NCBI GenBank assembly: GCA_910584685.1
Contig: CAJUAO010000007.1
Location: forward strand, 76,707-140,706
Origin: an uncultured Lachnospiraceae bacterium
Lineage (GTDB): Bacteria > Bacillota > Clostridia > Lachnospirales > Lachnospiraceae
Length of the DNA stretch: 64,000 bases
Direction of reading: 5' to 3'
Shown piece by piece: positions 26,283 to 34,635 of the stretch. Each line of letters starts with the position of its first letter. Position 1 is the first letter of the stretch. The translations under genes were made by a program, and so were the position numbers. The notes under the pieces were generated by a model that saw nothing but the letters and a program-made list of their open reading frames with translations, was not told the origin of the DNA and ran no database searches.

Positions 26283-27506
26283 ATGTTGATGACACTAATA
26301 CCATTATTTGATGAAAATATGACAGTATGCGCATATTCATTATTTACACAAAAACAAAATAAATTTATTAATACCAGAGCGCTGGGAATGGGAGAAATGG
26401 ATGGAGTGACACAGCTTGAGGGACTTGAGATTATTGAGAGCATGGGCTTAAATACCATATCCTCAGACAAGGAGGTATTTATCCCTATAAATAATATATC
26501 TATATTTGCAGATATAGAGTCCCAGTGTACGAAGCATCAGGGAAGGGTAGCCTTTCTCATTGACAATACCATACTTCCTGAGGATATGTACGTAAACAGG
26601 ATTTTGGAGCTTAAGAAAGCAGGCTTTAATCTTGCCATCAGAAAGCTTGAGGTAAAGAAGTACCAGGAATATGCCCGTATACTTCAGTATGTGGATTATA
26701 TGTTCCTTGACCATAAGCGTATAAATATGGACAGCGCCCGTATATTTTTTTCAAAGATGTATCCGCAGATTAAGCTGTGCGCAGGAAATATTGACACACA
26801 GGAAACCTTTGAGGCGTTAAAGGCATCAGGCGGTTATCAGTTTTATGAGGGAGAATTTTACCGTACTCCCGTAACTAAGGGAGAGCATGAGGTAGCGCCC
26901 CTTAAGGTTAATTATGTAGAGCTTTTGAATATGGTAAACAAAGAAGACTTTGAGCTTACTACCGCCGCAGATATTATAGGAAGAGACACGGCTCTTGCCA
27001 TTGACCTTCTGAAGGTGGTAAACAGGGTTGCAAGAAATTCAGAGATTATATCCATAAAATATGCGGCGGCAATGCTTGGACAGAAGGAGCTTAAGAGATG
27101 GATAAATACGGTAGTTGCAAATAAGCTTTATTCAAATAAGCCAAATGAGGTTACAAGGCTTTCACTTCTGCGGGCAAAGTTTGCAGAAAATCTTGCGCCG
27201 TTATTTGAGCTGGCAATGAAAACGCAGGAGCTGTTTCTTATGGGACTTTTTTCAGTCCTTGACCTTATTATGGAGAAGCCTATGGAGGAGGCTCTTAAGG
27301 TTATACAGGTGTCAAAGGACATAGAGGATGTTCTTATTAAGGGAGAAGGCATACTGGCGCCGTTATACGGATTTATGATAGATTATGAAAATGCCAACTG
27401 GCAGGAGGTCTCAAGAATCATGGTAGTGGAAAATATTTCCATGGATGACGTGTCAAAGGCGTATATTGGCGCGTTAGAGTGGTACAGGGATTTGTTTGCA
27501 GATTAA
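26283..27506 (+). CDS. EAL/HDOD signalling protein with degenerate EAL domain (YuxH-like)
   Basis: A 407-residue protein starting at the ATG at 26283, which has GAGGAG 8 bases upstream. The first 200 residues align in pattern with EAL domains, but the EAL signature and the metal-binding acidic residues are not recognisable, so cyclic-di-GMP hydrolysis is unlikely. The C-terminal 200 residues are an HDOD domain (DLLKVVNRVARNSEIISIKY, then a KELKRWINT helix), a non-catalytic relative of HD domains. Proteins of this plan act as scaffolds or binders in cyclic-di-GMP signalling. A PilZ gene follows 22 bases later, which supports that context. Confidence 0.85.
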   Translation: MLMTLIPLFDENMTVCAYSLFTQKQNKFINTRALGMGEMDGVTQLEGLEIIESMGLNTISSDKEVFIPINNISIFADIESQCTKHQGRVAFLIDNTILPEDMYVNRILELKKAGFNLAIRKLEVKKYQEYARILQYVDYMFLDHKRINMDSARIFFSKMYPQIKLCAGNIDTQETFEALKASGGYQFYEGEFYRTPVTKGEHEVAPLKVNYVELLNMVNKEDFELTTAADIIGRDTALAIDLLKVVNRVARNSEIISIKYAAAMLGQKELKRWINTVVANKLYSNKPNEVTRLSLLRAKFAENLAPLFELAMKTQELFLMGLFSVLDLIMEKPMEEALKVIQVSKDIEDVLIKGEGILAPLYGFMIDYENANWQEVSRIMVVENISMDDVSKAYIGALEWYRDLFAD

Positions 27507-27528
27507 TAAAATATTGGAGGATAAAACT

Positions 27529-27876
27529 ATGGAAGAAAAGCGTAGGGCAAAGAGAATGAAGGTTGATATGATGCTGGAAATCTCAAATCTGTTTAAGCAG
27601 GATAATATTGTTATAAAGAATATTGACGCGTCCATAAGAGTGGCAAATATATCAAAAAGCGGTATTGGATTTGAGTCAAAGGCCGATTTGCCTGTCGGAT
27701 ATTACTTTAACGCCAAGATAGAGCTTGGGGGCAGTGAAAACGCATTGTTTGCAGTTATTCAGATTATCAGGTCTGAAAAAAGGGAGGACAGTATGTTTTA
27801 CGGCTGTCAGTTTATAGGTATGGCTCCTGTGCTTGAGTTTATTTTTGACGAATATGAAAAAACTCTTAATGATTAG
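27529..27876 (+). CDS. PilZ domain cyclic-di-GMP-binding protein
   Basis: This is a 115-residue single-domain protein. The ATG at 27529 has GGAGG 8 bases upstream. PilZ domains bind cyclic-di-GMP through an RxxxR motif and a D/NxSxxG motif; here KRRAKRM lies at residues 4-10 and NISKSGIGF in the middle, so both are present. There is no other domain, so it probably relays the signal to a partner. It is cotranscribed with the EAL/HDOD gene. Confidence 0.88.
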   Translation: MEEKRRAKRMKVDMMLEISNLFKQDNIVIKNIDASIRVANISKSGIGFESKADLPVGYYFNAKIELGGSENALFAVIQIIRSEKREDSMFYGCQFIGMAPVLEFIFDEYEKTLND

Positions 27877-27902
27877 TAACATAAAGGAAATATAAAATCT
27901 TA

Positions 27903-27931
27903 TTGACCTTAATTTAATGTTGTTATACAAT
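27903..27931 (+). promoter_or_regulatory. candidate purF promoter
   Basis: TTGACC (27903-27908), a 17-base spacer and TACAAT (27926-27931). The start of transcription would be near 27937, at the left edge of the GC-rich hairpin. Confidence 0.5.
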
Positions 27932-27935
27932 AAAA

Positions 27936-27960
27936 CCGCGGCTTGACTGACAGGCCGCGG
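27936..27960 (+). promoter_or_regulatory. GC-rich hairpin at the predicted 5' end of the purF transcript
   Basis: CCGCGGC (27936-27942) pairs perfectly with GCCGCGG (27954-27960), with an 11-base loop; flanking AAAA/TTT extend it past a bulge. It could be a weak terminator for the PilZ operon, or a 5' stabilising hairpin if the promoter at 27903 is used. There is no proper T run. Confidence 0.5.
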
Positions 27961-28016
27961 AGTTTGATTATTAATGAAAATGGTTTAGATACGCACTTAT
28001 CAGAAAGAGGAAGAAA

Positions 28017-29468
28017 ATGGATAGCTTACAGTTTAACGGATTAAATGAAAATATCGGGGATGAGCTTCATGAGGAATGTGGTGTTTTCGGTATATATGAT
28101 TTGGATGGTAACGACGTAGCATCAACCGTTTATTATGGCTTGTTTGCATTGCAGCACAGAGGGCAGGAGAGCTGCGGTATAGCAGTAACCGACACAAACG
28201 GACCAAAGAGAAAGGCATTGCTTTCAAAGGGAATGGGGCTTGTAAATGAGGTCTTTACGCCTGACGATTTAGACAGGCTTAAGGGAAACATAGGCATAGG
28301 CCATACCAGATATTCTACGGCAGGCAGCAGCACAAGGGAAAACGCCCAGCCCCTTGTTATCAATTACGTAAAGGGCACGCTGGGACTTGCCCATAACGGC
28401 AACCTTATAAATGCAAACGAGCTTAGACATGAGCTTGAGTATTCGGGAGCAATATTCCAGACCACAATAGATTCAGAGGTTATTGCTTATCATATAGCAA
28501 GAGAACGGATAAAATCAGGCTCAGCCGAAAGCGCTGTAAGAAATGCAATGAAAAAAATAAAGGGAGCATATTCCCTTATAGTTATGAGTCCGAGAAAGCT
28601 TATAGGAGCAAGGGACCCCTTCGGTTTCAAGCCTCTTTGCATAGGAAAGAGAGACAATGCATATATTATCGCCTCAGAGACCTGCGCCCTTGACACCATA
28701 GGCGCATCGTATGTAAGAGATGTGGAGCCGGGAGAGATAGTTACTATTACTGAAAAAGGAATTGAGTCGGATAAGTCGCTTTGCCTTCCAAAGTCTAAGG
28801 AGGCAAGATGTATTTTTGAGTATATTTATTTTTCAAGGTCCGACAGTATTATAGACGGGGTAAGCGTGTATAATTCACGTATTCTGGCGGGAAAATACCT
28901 TGCAATGGACAGTCCTGTGGAGGCTGACCTTGTGGTGGGAGTTCCGGAGTCGGGAAATGCGGCGGCATTGGGATATTCCCTTCAATCAGGCATACCATAC
29001 GGAACTGCCTTTGTAAAAAACAGCTATGTGGGAAGAACATTTATAAAGCCAAAGCAAAGCAACAGGGAGTCAAGCGTAAAGGTTAAGCTAAATGTGCTAA
29101 GCGAGGCAGTGAAGGGAAAAAGAGTTATCATGATAGACGACTCTATTGTCCGGGGAACTACAAGCGGAAGAATAGTAAGCATGCTAAGGGAGGCAGGAGC
29201 AGCAGAGGTACATGTCAGAATTTCATCTCCGCCGTTTCTGTATGAGTGCTATTTCGGAATAGATATTCCGTCAAGGGACCAGCTTATTGCAAATAACAGA
29301 AGCGTGGAGGAAATATGCCGTCTTTTGGGAGCTGATACATTGGGCTATCTCAGGATTGAAAGACTTGGGGAAATGGTAAACGGACTTCCTATATGTACAG
29401 GCTGCTTTAACGGAAAGTATCCGCTGGAGCCGCCTAAGGATGATATAAGAGGAGAATTTGATAAGTAA
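28017..29468 (+). CDS. purF: amidophosphoribosyltransferase (PurF)
   Basis: First committed step of purine synthesis: glutamine plus PRPP gives 5-phosphoribosylamine. At 483 residues it has the usual Firmicute length. A 20-residue propeptide precedes the nucleophile Cys21 in EECGVFGIY, so it is the self-processed type. The PRPP-binding loop VIMIDDSIVRGTTSG is in the C-terminal half. Cysteines at the right places (CIFEYIYF and CTGCFNGKYP) suggest the Fe-S cluster of the B. subtilis-type enzyme. purB follows after 53 bases and purA further on, so the early and AMP-branch steps are grouped, without the other pur genes. Confidence 0.96.
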   Translation: MDSLQFNGLNENIGDELHEECGVFGIYDLDGNDVASTVYYGLFALQHRGQESCGIAVTDTNGPKRKALLSKGMGLVNEVFTPDDLDRLKGNIGIGHTRYSTAGSSTRENAQPLVINYVKGTLGLAHNGNLINANELRHELEYSGAIFQTTIDSEVIAYHIARERIKSGSAESAVRNAMKKIKGAYSLIVMSPRKLIGARDPFGFKPLCIGKRDNAYIIASETCALDTIGASYVRDVEPGEIVTITEKGIESDKSLCLPKSKEARCIFEYIYFSRSDSIIDGVSVYNSRILAGKYLAMDSPVEADLVVGVPESGNAAALGYSLQSGIPYGTAFVKNSYVGRTFIKPKQSNRESSVKVKLNVLSEAVKGKRVIMIDDSIVRGTTSGRIVSMLREAGAAEVHVRISSPPFLYECYFGIDIPSRDQLIANNRSVEEICRLLGADTLGYLRIERLGEMVNGLPICTGCFNGKYPLEPPKDDIRGEFDK

Positions 29469-29521
29469 CAAAGGGTCGTCTAAAGCTGACTCTTGCAAGA
29501 ATAGGAAAGAGAGGATAAAAA

Positions 29522-30955
29522 ATGAGTAATGACAGGTATGTAAGTCCGCTTTCGGAGAGATATGCAAGCAGGGAAATGCAGTATATTTTTTCGCCGGATA
29601 TGAAATTCAGAACGTGGAGGAAGCTTTGGATAGCCTTGGCTGAGACGGAGAAGGAGCTGGGACTTAATATAACCGACGAGCAGATAGAGGAGTTGAAGGC
29701 TCATTCTGAAGATATAAATTATGATGTGGCAAGGGAGAGGGAAAAGCTTGTAAGGCATGATGTTATGAGCCATGTATACGCCTATGGGGTACAGTGTCCA
29801 AAGGCTAAGGGCATCATCCACCTTGGCGCAACAAGCTGCTATGTAGGAGATAACACGGATGTAATAGTTATGACAGAGGCCCTTAAGCTTGTCAGAAAAA
29901 AGCTTATAAATGTTATTGCTAAGCTTAGTGATTTTGCAGAGGAGCAAAAGGCGCAGCCAACCCTTGCATTTACGCATTTCCAACCGGCTCAGCCAACCAC
30001 GGTGGGAAAGAGAGCTACCCTTTGGCTTATGGAGCTTGTCCTTGACCTTGAGGATTTAGACCATGTGCTTGACGGCATGATGCTTCTCGGCTCAAAGGGA
30101 ACAACAGGCACCCAGGCAAGCTTTAAGGAGTTATTTGAAAATGACAGTGAGAAGATAAATAAAATTGACTCCATGATAGCAGAAAAAATGGGCTTTAAGA
30201 AATGCTTCCCGGTGTCAGGACAGACATACAGCAGAAAGCTTGACACAAGAGTGGCAAACGTGCTTGCGGGAATAGCAGCAAGCGCTCATAAGTTTTCTAA
30301 TGATATAAGGCTTTTGCAGCATTTAAAGGAAGTGGAGGAGCCCTTTGAAAAGAACCAGATTGGCTCGTCGGCTATGGCGTATAAGAGAAATCCCATGAGA
30401 AGCGAGCGTATTGCTTCACTTTCAAGGTATGTGATGATAGACGCTTTAAATCCTGCCATTACATCAGCCACCCAGTGGTTTGAGAGAACTCTTGATGATT
30501 CTGCAAACAAGAGGCTCAGCATACCGGAGGCATTTCTTGCAATCGACGGAATACTTGATTTGTACTTAAATATAGTAGACGGACTTGTGGTTTACCCAAA
30601 GGTTATTGAAAAAAGGCTTATGAGCGAGCTTCCGTTTATGGCAACAGAGAATATTATGATGGATGCCGTAAAGGCAGGAGGCGACCGTCAGGAGCTTCAT
30701 GAGAAAATAAGAACGCTGTCTATGGAGGCAGGAAGAAATGTAAAGGAAAAGGGACTTGAGAACAACCTTCTTGAGCTTATAGCGGCAGACGAGTCGTTTA
30801 ATATGACACTTGACGACCTTAAGAAGACAATGGAGCCGGCAAATTATGTAGGCCGGGCGCCAGAGCAGGTAGACGACTTTATAAGAGAAGTAGTAAAGCC
30901 TATACTTGAGGAAAATAAGGAGCTGCTTGGCATCAAAGCCGAGATAAATGTATAA
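29522..30955 (+). CDS. purB: adenylosuccinate lyase (PurB)
   Basis: This 477-residue enzyme of the fumarase/aspartase superfamily cleaves SAICAR to AICAR and adenylosuccinate to AMP, releasing fumarate. The signature loop GSSAMAYKRNPMRSE is present, as are the catalytic His regions (GATSCYVGDN and THFQPAQPTT). It lies 53 bases after purF with a GAGAGGA ribosome site. It is followed by an inverted repeat overlapping the purA promoter, so purA may be expressed both from read-through and from its own promoter. Confidence 0.96.
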   Translation: MSNDRYVSPLSERYASREMQYIFSPDMKFRTWRKLWIALAETEKELGLNITDEQIEELKAHSEDINYDVAREREKLVRHDVMSHVYAYGVQCPKAKGIIHLGATSCYVGDNTDVIVMTEALKLVRKKLINVIAKLSDFAEEQKAQPTLAFTHFQPAQPTTVGKRATLWLMELVLDLEDLDHVLDGMMLLGSKGTTGTQASFKELFENDSEKINKIDSMIAEKMGFKKCFPVSGQTYSRKLDTRVANVLAGIAASAHKFSNDIRLLQHLKEVEEPFEKNQIGSSAMAYKRNPMRSERIASLSRYVMIDALNPAITSATQWFERTLDDSANKRLSIPEAFLAIDGILDLYLNIVDGLVVYPKVIEKRLMSELPFMATENIMMDAVKAGGDRQELHEKIRTLSMEAGRNVKEKGLENNLLELIAADESFNMTLDDLKKTMEPANYVGRAPEQVDDFIREVVKPILEENKELLGIKAEINV

Positions 30956-30971
30956 AAAAACAAAGATTAAA

Positions 30972-31057
30972 TTTACTTATAATAAAACATATGCTATACT
31001 CATAAAGTAATAGGTGCAAAATATAATGTAAAATATTTATGAGAGAGCATATGTTTT
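30972..31057 (+). promoter_or_regulatory. purA promoter overlapping a long inverted repeat
   Basis: TTTACT (30972-30977), a 17-base spacer and TATACT (30995-31000) form a promoter. AAAACATATGCT (30984-30995) is the exact complement of AGCATATGTTTT (31046-31057), and CTCATAAA (30999-31006) of TTTATGAG (31036-31043), so the -10 box lies in the left arm. Only transcripts reading through from purB contain both arms. They could end at this hairpin, whose tail is TTTTATATTG. Confidence 0.6.
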
Positions 31058-31163
31058 ATATTGCGTAAATATAGTCTTCTGCAATAATCTATTACAAAAA
31101 TATATCTTATTTAAAATGTGATTTTATTACATTTAAAGGATAGTGTGAAACGGAGGATTAGAT

Positions 31164-32438
31164 ATGGTAAGAGCAGTCGTAGGGGCAAACTGGGGTGACG
31201 AGGGAAAAGGTAAGATTACCGATATGCTTGCTGAAAAAAGTGATATTATTGTACGTTTTCAGGGAGGAAGCAATGCAGGACATACTATAGTAAATGATTA
31301 TGGTAAGTTTGCGCTTCATATTCTTCCTTCAGGCATCTTTTACAGCCACACTACATGTGTTATAGGCAATGGAGTTGCATTCAATGTTTCCGACTTTTTT
31401 AAGGAAATCAATGACGTGGTATCAAGCGGCGTTCCTAAGCCGAGAATTTTAATTTCAGACAGAGCACAGATAGTAATGCCATATCATATTATGTTTGATA
31501 CTTATGAGGAGGAAAGGCTTGCTGGAAAGTCATTCGGCTCTACAAAGTCAGGTATAGCTCCATTTTACTCAGATAAGTATTCAAAGATAGGCTTTCAGGT
31601 TTCAGAGCTTTTTGATGAGGAAACCCTTGTTGAGAAGGTAAACAGAGTATGCGAGCTTAAAAATATTATGATAGAGCATTTATATCATAAGGAACCTGTT
31701 AATAAGGATGAGCTTATAAAAACCCTTCATGAATACAGGGATATGGTGGAGCCGTATGTTTGCGATACGGCGTTGTTTTTACAGAACGCCATAAAGGAAG
31801 GAAAGACAATTCTTCTTGAGGGACAGCTTGGTACACTTAAGGACCCTGATTTTGGTATATATCCTATGGTAACATCCTCACATACCCTTGCAGCGTACGG
31901 CGCTATAGGCGCAGGTATTCCTCCGTATGAAATAAAGGATATTATAACGGTAGTTAAGGCATACTCAAGCGCAGTGGGAGCAGGAGAATTTGTCAGTGAA
32001 ATTTTCGGCGACGAGGCTGACGAGCTTAGACGAAGAGGCGGCGACGGCGGCGAGTTTGGAGCGACAACAGGCAGACCAAGAAGAATGGGATGGTTTGACT
32101 GTGTAGCCACAAAATACGGCTGCAGAATGCAGGGCGCTACACAGGTGGCATTTACAGTTCTTGATGTGCTTGGTTACTTAGATGAGATACCTGTTTGCGT
32201 AGGCTATGAGATAGACGGAAGGGTAACTAAGGATTTCCCTGTTACCTGTAAGCTTAAAAAGGCAAAGCCTGTTTATGAGATTCTTCCGGGCTGGAAATCC
32301 GATATACGGGGTATAAGCAAATACGAGGATTTACCTGAAAACTGCAGAAAATATATAGAGTTTATTGAAAAGGAAATAGGCGTAAGGATAACCATGGTAT
32401 CAAACGGCCCTGCGAGACATGATATTATTTTCAGATAA
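31164..32438 (+). CDS. purA: adenylosuccinate synthetase (PurA)
   Basis: A 424-residue enzyme that uses GTP to join IMP and aspartate to adenylosuccinate, the substrate of the preceding PurB. The N-terminal GANWGDEGKGKITDML holds the catalytic Asp and P-loop-like segment, followed by QGGSNAGHTIV. The IMP/GTP-binding segments TTGRPRRMGWFD and the later VGYEIDG region are present. A CGGAGGA site precedes the ATG. The leader from the predicted promoter is about 155 bases. No purine riboswitch core is recognisable in it. Confidence 0.96.
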   Translation: MVRAVVGANWGDEGKGKITDMLAEKSDIIVRFQGGSNAGHTIVNDYGKFALHILPSGIFYSHTTCVIGNGVAFNVSDFFKEINDVVSSGVPKPRILISDRAQIVMPYHIMFDTYEEERLAGKSFGSTKSGIAPFYSDKYSKIGFQVSELFDEETLVEKVNRVCELKNIMIEHLYHKEPVNKDELIKTLHEYRDMVEPYVCDTALFLQNAIKEGKTILLEGQLGTLKDPDFGIYPMVTSSHTLAAYGAIGAGIPPYEIKDIITVVKAYSSAVGAGEFVSEIFGDEADELRRRGGDGGEFGATTGRPRRMGWFDCVATKYGCRMQGATQVAFTVLDVLGYLDEIPVCVGYEIDGRVTKDFPVTCKLKKAKPVYEILPGWKSDIRGISKYEDLPENCRKYIEFIEKEIGVRITMVSNGPARHDIIFR

Positions 32439-32455
32439 AAATTATTTTTTAAATT

Positions 32456-32484
32456 TTATATTATGATATTTTATCATAATATAA
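32456..32484. other. perfect A/T-rich palindromic hairpin before small membrane gene
   Basis: TTATATTATGATA (32456-32468), loop TTT, TATCATAATATAA (32472-32484): 13 perfect pairs. It sits between purA and the next gene. It may be the end of the purA transcript, though no T run follows. Confidence 0.5.
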
Positions 32485-32500
32485 TAGGAAAGAAAGGCTT

Positions 32501-32767
32501 ATGAAAAATATAAAAAGAGTTTTGGCTATTGGAATGATTATAGTGCTTGTGGCAATGTATATATGGGCATTTATAGCATCCCTGATGACCGGCCCTGAAG
32601 CAAAAGGCATATTTAATGCAGCAATATTCTGCACCGTATTTTTTCCTATACTTCTCTATGTATATATGTGGACAGCCAAATGGCTGAAGGGCAGAGGAGT
32701 TGATAAAAAAGCTGATTTAAAGGAGCCGTCGGAAGAAACAGGACATGATGATAAGGGAAATATATAA
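32501..32767 (+). CDS. small two-helix membrane protein
   Basis: An 88-residue protein with an AGGAAAG site before its ATG. Helices span about residues 7-28 and 38-58, and are followed by a charged cytoplasmic tail (KGRGVDKKADLKEPSEETGH). I do not recognise a family. Many Clostridia carry a similar small membrane protein next to purA or a SEC-C gene, but I cannot assign a role. It is 84 bases before the SEC-C gene. Confidence 0.7.
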   Translation: MKNIKRVLAIGMIIVLVAMYIWAFIASLMTGPEAKGIFNAAIFCTVFFPILLYVYMWTAKWLKGRGVDKKADLKEPSEETGHDDKGNI

Positions 32768-32851
32768 TACGGGGCTTGTTAGTCTGATTATATGGTTGTT
32801 TTGCCAAAATTAATAAAAAAGTAAAATGTGAAATATGAAAGGATGAATAAA

Positions 32852-33379
32852 ATGGCAGCTGAGGAAAATAAGGAATATACATTACTTGAAACATGGAGAG
32901 GCCTTGCGTATGGCGGCGGAAAGTCTCAAAAAGAAATGGATATGTTTTGGGCAAATTATTTTAATTATGAGAAGGGGATATATGAGCAGATACTTGCCGA
33001 GCCTGAAAATGTAGTTACAGGTACGGTTAAGGAGCTGGCGGAGAAATATAATGTTGAGCTTCTTATTATGGTAGGCTTTCTTGACGGCATTAATGACAGC
33101 CTGAAAAATCCTAATCCTATAGAGGAGATGACAGAGGATACGCAGGTTAATTTAGGCTATGATATTGAGCTTCTTTACAAAAATATGGTAGAGGCAAAGG
33201 CTGAATGGTTATATACGCTTGACGCATGGAATATACTTATACCGGATGAAAAGAGAAGAAAGGAATTGTATCTTGAACAGAAGAAGTCAGGCACGGTTAT
33301 AAAGGAGAAAAAGGTGGGAAGAAATGACCCATGTCCTTGCGGCTCGGGAAAGAAGTATAAATTTTGCTGTGGAAAATAA
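32852..33379 (+). CDS. SEC-C motif zinc-binding protein
   Basis: A 175-residue soluble protein. The ATG at 32852 has AAAGGA 8 bases upstream; a GTG at 32828 is the longer in-frame choice. The last 21 residues are a SEC-C motif (NDPCPCGSGKKYKFCCGK), the same zinc-binding tail as in SecA, where it contacts SecB and ribosomes. The remainder, with the segment LLIMVGFLDGINDSLKNPNP, is helical and not recognised. A link to protein export or quality control is only inferred from the motif. Confidence 0.85.
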   Translation: MAAEENKEYTLLETWRGLAYGGGKSQKEMDMFWANYFNYEKGIYEQILAEPENVVTGTVKELAEKYNVELLIMVGFLDGINDSLKNPNPIEEMTEDTQVNLGYDIELLYKNMVEAKAEWLYTLDAWNILIPDEKRRKELYLEQKKSGTVIKEKKVGRNDPCPCGSGKKYKFCCGK

Positions 33380-33451
33380 ATTTATTGATGTTGACATCAG
33401 TCTTTTGACATTACGGGCGCCGTTAAAGGCGCTTCTGGAAAGGATATATGT

Positions 33452-34366
33452 ATGAAGAAGCTTTTGTTTATATATAACGCAAAGTCCGGAAAAGCAAAGA
33501 TAAGAAAGTACCTTGTAGGAATAATAGACATATTTATTAAGTCCGGCTATAGTGTTGAAGCATATCAGACACAGACCCAGAAGGACGCCATGGTACAGGT
33601 TGAAAAACGTGGCAGGGACTTTGACATGATAGTGTGCAGCGGTGGGGACGGAACATTAAATGAGGTTATTACGGGACTTAGGAACAGCGACTGGTATATA
33701 GAAAAAAGAGTGCCTATTGGATATATTCCGGCAGGCTCAACAAATGATTTTGCCGTGAGCATAGGACTTCCAAAAAATATGCTTAAGGCAGCAGTGACTG
33801 CCATGAATGGAAGAAAAAAGAATCTTGACGTAGGCACGTTTAATAACATGAGCTTTGTTTATGTAGCGGCATTTGGAGCATTTACTGATGTTTCCTACAG
33901 CACGTCCCAGGAGCTTAAAAACATACTTGGGCATAAGGCGTATGTACTTGAGAGCATCAAGGAGTTTGTGCCTACCATACATAGCACATATCGTATAACG
34001 GTTATTGCAAACGGTAAAAAGCTGGAAGGTGAGTTTGTATATGGAATGGTAAGCAATTCCAATTCTGTAGGAGGCTTTAAGGGTATTACCGGAAAGGATA
34101 TAGGCTTTGATGACGGAGTGTTTGAGGTTACGCTTGTCAAGCCATTTTCTTCTCCATTTGAATTTCAGGAGATTGTTACATCGCTTATAACGGGAAAAGG
34201 CAGCAGAAGGGTATTAAGGTTTAAGACCTCCATGCTTAAGGTTTACTCGGAGGATAAGATAGACTGGGTAGTAGACGGTGAATTTGGCGGCTCCGTAAGA
34301 AAAGCAGTTATAAAAAATCATCATAAGGCCATAAGCATGGTAACAGGCGAGAACATCTGTCACTAG
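33452..34366 (+). CDS. diacylglycerol/lipid kinase family protein (DgkB/YegS-like)
   Basis: A 304-residue ATP-dependent lipid kinase. The ATP-binding motif CSGGDGTLNEVITGL and the second motif GYIPAGSTNDFAVS are present, and the C-terminal beta-sandwich domain ends with DGEFGGS. In Firmicutes DgkB returns diacylglycerol released during lipoteichoic acid synthesis to phosphatidic acid. Sphingosine and YegS-type lipid kinases share the fold, so the substrate is probable rather than certain. A small GCGCC/GGCGC hairpin (33415-33434) precedes it. It is followed by the terminator that houses the rpoD promoter. Confidence 0.88.
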   Translation: MKKLLFIYNAKSGKAKIRKYLVGIIDIFIKSGYSVEAYQTQTQKDAMVQVEKRGRDFDMIVCSGGDGTLNEVITGLRNSDWYIEKRVPIGYIPAGSTNDFAVSIGLPKNMLKAAVTAMNGRKKNLDVGTFNNMSFVYVAAFGAFTDVSYSTSQELKNILGHKAYVLESIKEFVPTIHSTYRITVIANGKKLEGEFVYGMVSNSNSVGGFKGITGKDIGFDDGVFEVTLVKPFSSPFEFQEIVTSLITGKGSRRVLRFKTSMLKVYSEDKIDWVVDGEFGGSVRKAVIKNHHKAISMVTGENICH

Positions 34367-34443
34367 TTTAATTAAAAAATAGCCAAAAAAATTAAGAAAA
34401 TTGGCGAAAAAATAAAAAAAATGACAAATTTAATAAAATTTTG

Positions 34444-34482
34444 AAATAGTCGGTTTACACCGGCTATTTTTTTGTGTATAAT
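34444..34482 (+). promoter_or_regulatory. rpoD promoter embedded in the terminator of the lipid kinase gene
   Basis: AAATAGTCGG (34444-34453) pairs with CCGGCTATTT (34460-34469) and is followed by T's, a clear intrinsic terminator. Its six-base loop is TTTACA (34454-34459). Exactly 17 bases later lies TATAAT (34477-34482). The loop is therefore also the -35 box of a good sigma-A promoter for rpoD. Confidence 0.8.
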
Positions 34483-34511
34483 GAGTCAGCGTATATAAAT
34501 ATACAATAGCA

Positions 34512-34583
34512 CAATTTCACTCTGAAAACGTAGATACGGTTATATCAAAATAAAAATCAGAGAAATCAGAGAAAAGTGAATTG
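34512..34583 (+). promoter_or_regulatory. stem in the rpoD leader
   Basis: CAATTTCAC plus TCTGA (34512-34525) can pair with TCAGA, then GTGAATTG (34566-34570 and 34576-34583), with a bulge, enclosing a 40-base loop. It lies in the roughly 150-base leader before rpoD. Its function is unknown. Confidence 0.35.
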
Positions 34584-34635
34584 GCTTTAGTACCATATAT
34601 TATATAGGAAATGTGGGAAAGAGGAGAATTTTATA

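Noticed and set aside
30956..31163. Purine riboswitch upstream of purA
   Set aside because: No conserved purine aptamer core or paired loop sequences are visible; only the inverted repeat overlapping the promoter.
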